Assembly (NCBI GenBank): GCA_001579985.1
Contig: LRSR01012438.1
Location: 1-36,959, forward strand
Length of the DNA: 36,959 nucleotides
Reading direction: 5' to 3'
Origin: Hypsibius dujardini
Taxonomy: Eukaryota; Tardigrada; Eutardigrada; Parachela; Hypsibiidae
Both the position numbers and the translations under genes were made by a program. Shown here one piece after another: positions 32,117 to 36,959 of the stretch. A model generated the notes under the pieces. It worked only from the letters and a program-made list of their open reading frames with translations, did not search any database and was not told where the DNA came from. Position 1 is the first letter of the stretch, and the number at the start of each line of letters is the position of its first letter.

Positions 32117-33269
32117 GGTCTCTCGCTCCCCTCTCTCGCTCTCTCGCTCTCTCACACACACTCGCTCTCTCACACACACTCGCTCTCTCGCTCGCTCTCT
32201 CACACACACTCGCTCTCTCTCGGTTGTTATGCTTGTGCAGAATAAAATGGGTCACACTGACGTGGCAAAAACCCTTGCCTAACCGAGTCAAGCCATTACC
32301 CTCGTTGTGTGGCTGGTATAGACAGTGTCCGAGTTGGAGTGCGTAATTCGGTTAGCGCAAGATTTTTGCCAGGTGTGTAATAATGTGTGTTGCTTGTGTG
32401 TAAGAGTTTTGGTGTGATCTCACACGTTACACTCGTACCACAGACAGGTTGCGAGCCGCTCCAGCGACCCTCGTCCAAACAGTAGCGAGATCGCGCTCCG
32501 AGAAGTCGGTAACCGTCATCACAGGAGTAAACGGCGAAAGTGCCCGTCGTCAGGGACTCCGTGGAGAATTCCACACGGGAATTGGCTGGAGTCCCGGGGA
32601 ATCCGCAGTAGGACGCTGTAAAACAATCAAAATGGACGGCAATCAAAATTAAAATTTAATAATTAAGAAATAGCATTAACATTAAAATTGATTGAAAAAA
32701 AAGGAAAACTTGAGCGAGAAAATTAAAAAATAATTAAAAAAAATTTTTAAAAAAATTTAAAAAAAAATTAAAAAAAATTAAAAAATAAAAACCTTAAAAT
32801 AAATTATATTTATTTTTAAAATAGTGTTTATTAAATACAAAAATAAATGCTTAAGTTAAAATTAAGACTGAGTACAAAAATTATTTAGTAAACCAATTAG
32901 AGCTAGCATTAATACAAAAACTGATTCAAAAAAATTAAAACTTAAAATAAAAGAGCAACATAAAATTTAATTTATTCACACAAAAAAATTCAAAAAAATA
33001 ATAATTGCTTTTGAGTGTTAAATTTTAAGAAGAATATTTAAAAAATGCTCCATCAAGAGCCACATGGTTTAGTTGCCATTTTCCTACAACAAAATCTGCT
33101 GAAATTAAAAAAAAATTAATTTAAAAAAAAATTAAAAAAAAAAAAAAAAAATTTTTTTTTTTTTTTACAAAAATTAAATTTTTTTTTCTTCAAAAAATCA
33201 TTCCAACTCACCGCGACAGTTGTCGATGAAAATACTGATCAATACTGGAATGAAAATAATCCAGGGCAT
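20703..33269 (-). CDS. fw: Furrowed-like sushi / FTP-lectin / C-type lectin membrane receptor
   Basis: A predicted type I cell-surface adhesion protein of 1066 residues. Its domain order is that of insect Furrowed, a selectin-like protein linked to planar polarity. Exons (minus): 33269-33212, 32615-32439, 31290-31081, 29488-29393, 27726-27616, 26634-26341, 26066-26021, 25919-25816, 25653-25294, 24656-24297, 23887-23708, 23625-23272, 22946-22779, 22537-22361, 22246-22076, 22000-21974, 21257-21092, 20844-20703. Domains: signal peptide 1-19 ([17 protein letters not shown]); sushi 1 at 22-78; FTP-type F-lectin about 80-217 ([23 protein letters not shown]); C-type lectin about 222-365 ([25 protein letters not shown]); ten sushi 370-955; TM about 995-1018 ([20 protein letters not shown]); 48-residue tail ending STAL, a class I PDZ-ligand shape. 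WKD replaces the usual WND of calcium-binding lectins. Nearly all ectodomain introns are phase 1. Confidence 0.93.
20918..21080. repeat. CAGA/CAGT microsatellite in intron 17 of the Furrowed-like gene
   Basis: A cagacaga, cagtcagt mix that ends about 12 bp from the exon 17 donor. Confidence 0.88.
21392..21915. mobile_element. Three adjacent hairpin MITEs, family B
   Basis: Three copies of a palindromic element lie side by side (about 21392-21589, 21597-21711 and 21722-21915) in intron 16. Each has arms containing aatcgattgacatcagcaga and gagggggcggagct, inverted about a short centre with gcgggtcatttctgcaatg. The middle copy is shorter. A fourth copy is at 31577. No coding capacity. Confidence 0.82.
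22248..22268. repeat. Poly-C run
   Basis: A cytosine homopolymer of about 15 bases follows immediately upstream (on the minus strand) of the exon 15 acceptor, where it reads as a G-run. Confidence 0.8.
22558..22665. repeat. CACAGA and GA repeats in intron 13
   Basis: cacagacacagacaga units followed by a pure (ga)n run at 22642-22662, just upstream of exon 14 on the minus strand. Confidence 0.88.
23072..23266. repeat. TCTG microsatellite in intron 12
   Basis: tctg with tgaatg and tgtg variants. It ends within a few bases of the exon 12 donor. Confidence 0.88.
24001..24225. repeat. ~63-bp tandem repeat, four copies, in intron 10
   Basis: Units begin ttgattggttgattattcaa at about 24001, 24063, 24126 and 24190, each followed by a block with aatccgttccgatt. 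Confidence 0.85.
24748..25284. repeat. ~87-bp tandem repeat, six copies plus a partial, in intron 9
   Basis: The unit starts gcttgattcattgatttaac at 24748, 24835, 24914, 25002, 25089, 25177 and 25265 (partial). The third copy is about 8 bp shorter. The partial copy stops about 10 bp from the exon 9 donor. Confidence 0.92.
25668..25790. repeat. Poly-A rich tract in intron 8
   Basis: About 120 bases of almost pure A with short T blocks, just upstream (minus strand) of exon 9. Length may be unreliable. Confidence 0.85.
26644..26815. repeat. CAAT tetranucleotide repeat in intron 5
   Basis: caatcaaccaatcaatcaac variants fill about 170 bp next to the exon 6 acceptor side. Confidence 0.88.
26821..27514. 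mobile_element. Foldback element family C with ~190-bp inverted arms
   Basis: Left arm about 26821-27008 and right arm about 27325-27514 are imperfect inverted copies. Shared landmarks are acaaggga.tatttac, cagtctgagat, atggatacgtact, ggtccccctcggttccgttt, ggggaagattcctat and gcgttgattgattg. The centre of about 315 bp has no clear gene. It lies in intron 5 of the Furrowed-like gene. Confidence 0.85.
27779..27962. repeat. TCTG/TGCC microsatellite in intron 4
   Basis: A tctg run with a pure (tgcc)n block near 27834-27880. Confidence 0.9.
28290..28859. mobile_element. Foldback element family D plus a third arm
   Basis: A left arm at about 28290-28350 and an inverted right arm at about 28598-28653 share ctttgctgcctcggtctcgg and a tgtgtcacgcaagg end. 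A third copy of the same arm, in the right-arm orientation, is at about 28803-28859. The three arms suggest a nested or partly duplicated element in intron 4. Confidence 0.8.
29168..29388. repeat. TGTCTG hexamer repeat adjoining exon 4
   Basis: About 220 bp of tgtctg. It ends only about 5 bp from the exon 4 donor of the Furrowed-like gene. Confidence 0.92.
29793..30344. mobile_element. Foldback element family E, possibly with a transposase remnant
   Basis: Arms at about 29793-29862 and 30265-30344 are inverted copies sharing ggttacttgcaaa and agactacaca. Between them, 29977-30150 on the plus strand is a 57-codon frame with a pattern ([34 protein letters not shown]) reminiscent of the C-terminus of Tc1/mariner transposases (W..I..E..L..SMP.R...VI...G). 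The match is loose. Confidence 0.6.
30546..30612. repeat. Short imperfect hairpin
   Basis: gggaaccgaaaagact on the left is mirrored by agtcttttcagttccgacc on the right, around acatatcgatatctcg. Confidence 0.65.
30630..30888. mobile_element. Foldback element family F with internal 10-bp minisatellite
   Basis: Inverted arms of about 41 bp or more read gggtgtgtataaaaggtgtg then acatgggagatgggagat at 30640-30680, and the reverse complement at 30838-30880. The interior (30728-30838) is a run of catcaaaacc decamers. Confidence 0.82.
31577..31771. mobile_element. Hairpin MITE family B, fourth copy
   Basis: The arms contain gacatcgattgg and gtcagggggcggagttatgg, with ctcatagctccgccccttga inverted. 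It matches the three copies at 21392-21915. It lies in intron 2 of the Furrowed-like gene. Confidence 0.82.
32053..32222. repeat. CTCT/CACA microsatellite
   Basis: ctcgctctctcacacaca units with a pure (ca)n run at about 32089-32112, in intron 2. Confidence 0.9.
32253..32377. mobile_element. Hairpin MITE family A, copy 3
   Basis: The right end, gttagcgcaagatttttgcc followed by aggtgtg and TA (32378-32379), matches the family. The left end (cacactgacgtggcaaaaac) has a small insertion or substitution. It is the most diverged copy. Confidence 0.75.
32700..33190. repeat. AT-rich low-complexity tract in intron 1
   Basis: Long a- and t-runs with few other bases. No gene is seen. Confidence 0.8.
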
Positions 33270-33891
33270 TTTTTCCGGAGGTCTCGCGAGCGAATGCGGG
33301 GCTACTTGCGGCGGTCACCCGCCGAATCCGCTGCTCACATAGCAAATACTCCAACAGCCGGTAAATCCACAATCGAAACGGCGAAAATCCATCCACACAC
33401 ACACGCACAGTCACAGAAAATAATAAAAATAAATAATAATCCTTCACAATTTTCAGTCCACACGGAAATCTGCACGCACGAGGGGATTGCAATCGAGCCT
33501 GAAAAAAATCCTCCCTAAAAAAAAAAAAGTGTCCTCAAAAAAAATGTTTCCTCGCGAAAATGACGCGCGTCCCAGAGGAAAAAGTATGTCAACAAGCTAA
33601 TTAAAGGTCCAGGAGAAAAAGGAACTCCTCCCAAATCAGTCAGTCACGCAGATCTCTCCCCTTTCAGACATCAACAGAAATGACGGATAAATCGATGAGT
33701 CACCTGGTCGCGGAAGGGAAGAAAAATGAGTGGAGGAGAAATGCGTGTAGGAAGAATCAGCGATACGTGCGTGATTTTGTGCGCGTGCGCGACCACAAAT
33801 AAACACGCCAGCGGACAGGTGGAGAATGTCTGTAAGCCGAATAGTTGAAAGGTAATGTTGAAAATAACGGAATGCAGGTCGTCCTCCCAGC
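33270..33891. other. Upstream flank of the Furrowed-like gene
   Basis: This holds the presumed 5' UTR and promoter of the minus-strand receptor gene. An open minus-strand frame runs back from the start codon region, but no coding exon is supported. An NRF1-like tgtgcgcgtgcgcgacc lies at 33779-33795. Confidence 0.4.
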
Positions 33892-34071
33892 GTGTGTCTG
33901 TCTGTCTGTGTCTGTCTCTGTCTGTGTCTGTCTGTGTCTGTGTCTGTCTGTGTCTGTCTGTGTCTGTCTGTCTGTTTGTGTCTGTGTCTGTCTGTCTGTT
34001 TGTGTCTGTGTCTGTGTCTGTGTCTGTCTGTGTCTGTGTATCTGTGTCTGTGTCTGTGTCTGTGTGCGCTG
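33892..34071. repeat. TGTCTG repeat
   Basis: About 180 bp of tgtctg and tctgtctg. The His/Thr/Asp/Gln open frames here come from the repeat. Confidence 0.9.
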
Positions 34072-34491
34072 GAAATGAGAAAGAAGAAGAAGATGATGAT
34101 GATGATGGAAAGAGCGCGCTACTGTTTTTCGCACAGAGGCAGGGTCTCTTTTGAGGGTAGCAGTGTGTGTAGCGATAAACGGGGACAAGTACCGGCAGCG
34201 CGCACAGTCGGATATATTTTATTTCGAGCGCACCACTAAGAGATCCGTTGTACTGTTGTTGGTACGCTTTTGGTGGGGTGGTAGTACCACTCCACCGACA
34301 CCGGCACAGACCCTCACGGACAGCGGCACAATTCACACAGGTAGCTACTGTGGAGGTAAGCACAGGGATTGCGCCTAATTATTCCCTACAAGAATAAATG
34401 CGGAAGTATACATTCTTTTGCCCGTAACTCTTTGAAGCGTTCAAAAGACTTTATCGATGCTTTAACAACGATGGGTTAATTAATTCATCTA

Positions 34492-34880
34492 ATGATTTGT
34501 TTTATTACTGTTACTATTACTATTATTATTACTATTACTATTACTATTACTATTACTATTAATATTACTACTTATTGTTAGTGCTATTACTATTACTATT
34601 ACTACTACTAATACTATCACTATTACTATTACTATTACTATTACTATTACTATTACTATTACTAATACTAATACTAATACTATTACCATTACTATTACTA
34701 TTTATTGTTATTACTATTACTATTACTATTACTATTACTATTACTATTACTAATACTATTACTAATACTATTACCATTACTATTACTATTTATTGTTATT
34801 ACTATTACTATTACTATTACTATTACTATTATTTTATTGCTATTTTTTGTTATTACTATTATTTTATTACTATTTATTAA
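34492..34880. repeat. TTACTA hexamer/trinucleotide repeat
   Basis: About 390 bp of attactattacta with taatac and tattgtta variants, of a repeat class not seen elsewhere in the window. Confidence 0.9.
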
Positions 34881-35156
34881 ATTTCGTAGAGCAATTTTAA
34901 ATTGACGACCAATTTGAGATAGTAACAGTATTATTAGGTTGGGCGGTATTATTAGGCACTATCCTCTTAACATCTCACTACACTGTACGTCAGGTGGAGC
35001 GTGTCCGCGTGAGCTCATGAGAACACACACACACACAAACACATCTATCCTTCCTGTACTCTGCGCAGAAATCTGCAACAAAGAACAAAAGTGCCGGAAA
35101 AATGAATGACTCTCTGTCTATTTGATGATCGTATTGTCGTGTCTTAACTTCTTAAG

Positions 35157-35206
35157 CCCAGACAGACAGACAGGCAGACAGGCAGACAGACAGACAGGCA
35201 GGCAGT
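35157..35206. repeat. CAGA/CAGG microsatellite
   Basis: A short cagacagacaggcaggcag run about 70 bp before the possible exon at 35274. Confidence 0.85.
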
Positions 35207-35273
35207 CCGTTCGCAGATCGGTCTGTGAAGAGTTCCGTCATCGGTGATTATATTGTTTTTTTTTCTGTTGCAG

Positions 35274-35403
35274 GTGAGGTGAGGCACTTTTATGGTCCGG
35301 CGTATTGCAGATTGCACAAAAGAAAAGACGGAAAGAAAAGTTGCGTGCCGTCTCAAGTTCGTCTCGTGTGTGAGCGTGACTGTGGCGTGAAAATTGGAAG
35401 TGA
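35274..35403 (+). CDS. Possible coding exon, Cys-containing, unknown
   Basis: A strong acceptor (ttttttttctgttgcag) precedes 35274, and strong overlapping donors (AAGTGAGTGAGTGAG) end the exon at 35399 or 35403. The frame reads EVRHFYGPAYCRLHKRKDGK, then KSCVPSQVRLVCERDCGVKI, with five cysteine-containing positions in the joined model. It joins in phase to an upstream frame ending SYCGG at a GTAAGC donor (34355). No family recognised and no start codon found. Confidence 0.3.
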
Positions 35404-35530
35404 GTGAGTGAGAAAAAAAGAATGTTGCATGGCCAAGGGCGATTCGCAAGAAACGGTCTATAAAAAAACAGGAAAAATAATGAGATAGAAATACGTTTAG
35501 CATTTGTCTTACTTGTCTTACTTGCCTTAT

Positions 35531-35908
35531 TCCTTGGTCTGACTGCGGCAGACATTGATCTGACTGCGGCAGACATCGGTCTGACTGCGGCAGACACTGG
35601 TCTGACTGCGGCAGACATTGATCTGACTGCAGCAGACATTGATCTGACTGCGGCAGACATTGGTCTGATTGCGGCAGACATTGGTCTGACTGCAGCAGAC
35701 ATTGATCTGACTGCGCCAGACATTGGTCTGACTGCGGCAGACATTGATCTGACTGCGGCAGACATCGGTCTGACTGCGGCAGACACTGGTCTGACTGCAG
35801 CAGACATTGATCTGACTGCGGCAGACATTGGTCTGACTGCGGCAGACATTGGTCTGACTGCAGCAGACATTGATCTGACGGCGGCAGACATTGGTCTGAC
35901 TGTTCAGG
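35531..35908 (+). repeat. 21-bp minisatellite (about 17 copies), possibly coding
   Basis: The unit tctgactgcggcagacattg plus g/a repeats about 17 times. The 21-bp period keeps all frames open. On the plus strand it reads LTAADIG/LTAADID heptads, preceded in frame by a hydrophobic run (LAFVLLVLLALFLG) and ending TVQ at a CAG|GTATTT donor-like site. On the minus strand it reads MSAAVRP heptads. Either frame may be an artefact; the hydrophobic leader and donor favour the plus strand. Confidence 0.85.
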
Positions 35909-36179
35909 TATTTTACCGATTTCCTACACGATTTTTTTTACCTTCACATTTTTTTGTGTGTGCCAGGATTAAAAGGACCCCGCTCTGCCATTTGCTTGAC
36001 CGCGTGTTTTCATTTTTGAGCGGGTAGTTTTATTCTTAGCTGCCGGTTTGAACTGTACCCTGTCGCTGTGGCGGACGACTATTTTGACTGCAAACACGGG
36101 GAATGTGTGTGTATTTGAGAGCTGAATTGCCGCAGGGGTTATAATTATAATTCGGAGCGACGCCCATGCGGTGCTGACC

Positions 36180-36384
36180 AGTGTGTGTGTCATCGACCCA
36201 GGTATCTCATCACTGAGGAGACATCTACGGATGAGACACTGGGCACAGTGCAGTCTGTTACGATCTTATCTGAAAATACTTTTAGAACGCGACGTGCTGT
36301 TTTCGCATTACCTACAGACAAAGTGGTGTCTGTCTCTAATGCTCGTAGAAGACAAATTTCGATCCTAATCGGCAGTGCTGGCCG
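36180..36384 (+). CDS. Possible coding exon, unknown
   Basis: The plus strand is open with balanced composition (YLITEETSTDETLGTVQSVT, LSENTFRTRRAVFALPTDKV, VSVSNARRRQISILIGSAG) until it runs into the TGTCTG repeat at 36383. An acceptor at gctgaccag would continue the 21-bp repeat frame in phase 0, but its pyrimidine tract is weak. No family recognised. Confidence 0.25.
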
Positions 36385-36550
36385 TCTGTCTGTGTCTGTG
36401 TCTGTGGCTGTGTCTGTGTTTGTGTCTGTGTCTGTGTCTGTGTCTGTGTCTGTGTCTGTGTCTGTGTCTGTGTCTGTGTCTGTGTCTGTGTCTGTGTCTG
36501 TGTCTGTGTCTGTGTTGGCCGTCTGCCTGTGTCTGTGTCTGTGTCTGTGT
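36383..36550. repeat. TGTCTG hexamer repeat
   Basis: About 165 bp of nearly pure tgtctg with one ttggccgtctgcc interruption. Confidence 0.92.
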
Positions 36551-36959
36551 GTTTGATTTTGTTTGTCTTGTGTACGTTATTTGGGGATTTAAAAGTTTGC
36601 GTTCTTTGACTTTTCGATAGTCAATTCACGGGCCCTTGAAGAGTCCGTTTCAGTCGCCGGAATTGTGGTCAAACTGGTGGCTGCGACCCATGAAGCTTCG
36701 TTGCTGTCTGTTCGTTTCGTCGTCGGGATTTGTGGCTGGGGACTTTACGGGCCCGCTTGGCTGAGCAATTAATTCAGTCGAGCATTTAGTGGTGAATCAT
36801 TTACCATTTACCACGAGGGAGGAAAAAAGAGGCCGCGCAGTGTGGCGAGGGGGAAAAAAAGTTACCAATCAAGCGCGACAAGGTTGCCGGTTTTAATCCG
36901 GATTTCCAAGTCGCGGCATTAAAATCTCAGACAAAGCCGGCTACTGTTGTGACGACCAT
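36551..36959. other. Right-edge sequence, unassigned
   Basis: No confirmed gene. A plus-strand frame is open from about 36798 to the edge and reads KRDKVAGFNPDFQVAALKSQ then TKPATVVTT near the end. It could be an exon cut by the window edge, but it lacks a clear acceptor. Confidence 0.2.

Noticed and set aside
33671-34363. 230-residue minus-strand ORF upstream of the Furrowed-like gene
   Set aside because: Its middle is a His/Thr/Asp/Gln repeat from TGTCTG, and the flanking parts have no recognisable domain or start context.
35238-35891. 217-residue minus-strand frame of MSAAVRP heptads
   Set aside because: A 21-bp repeat opens all frames. No leader, splice site or start context favours this strand.

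Overview
This is a multi-exon invertebrate animal nuclear genome segment. Introns are short (about 70 bp) to about 1.6 kb, mostly GT-AG, and packed with tetranucleotide microsatellites (TCTG/CAGA and TTGA/TCAA), minisatellites and hairpin-forming transposon remnants. Every gene model was read by eye: open frames were joined at splice sites, and phases were checked so that the exons add up. One gene has the domain order of insect Furrowed, which suggests a protostome, possibly an arthropod; the species cannot be named from the sequence. A 40-base N gap lies at 16270-16309.

Layout, left to right. (1) 25-1838, minus: METTL18-type protein-histidine methyltransferase, running off the left edge. 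(2) 2058-4992, minus: weak small ORFs or exons, plus a frameshifted and internally deleted Na+/K+-ATPase alpha pseudogene at about 3086-3735. (3) 5678-7490, plus: canopy (CNPY3/4) ER protein, six exons, ending in KDEL. (4) 7767-9520, minus: gankyrin (PSMD10), six exons, with a tandem NRF1-like palindrome array upstream. (5) 10729-16100, minus: nine-exon, 891-residue coiled-coil protein, unassigned. (6) 16862-20184, plus: five-exon, 489-residue protein with no family I recognise, divergent from gene 5. (7) 20703-33269, minus: 18-exon, 1066-residue Furrowed-like membrane receptor (signal peptide, sushi, FTP lectin, C-type lectin, ten sushi, TM, tail). (8) 34100-36959: repeat-rich DNA with possible plus-strand exons, including a 21-bp minisatellite open in all frames.

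The genes look like unrelated housekeeping and cell-surface functions placed side by side: ribosomal protein methylation, ER folding of surface receptors, proteasome assembly and cell adhesion. There is no operon-like or defence-like system. The novelty lies in the two unassigned proteins, the repeat and MITE families, the ATPase pseudogene, the in-frame duplication in METTL18 and the possible repeat-coding gene at the right end. CNPY3/4 and PSMD10 are tail-to-tail (about 280 bp apart), genes 5 and 6 are head-to-head (about 760 bp), and gene 6 and the Furrowed-like gene are tail-to-tail (about 520 bp).
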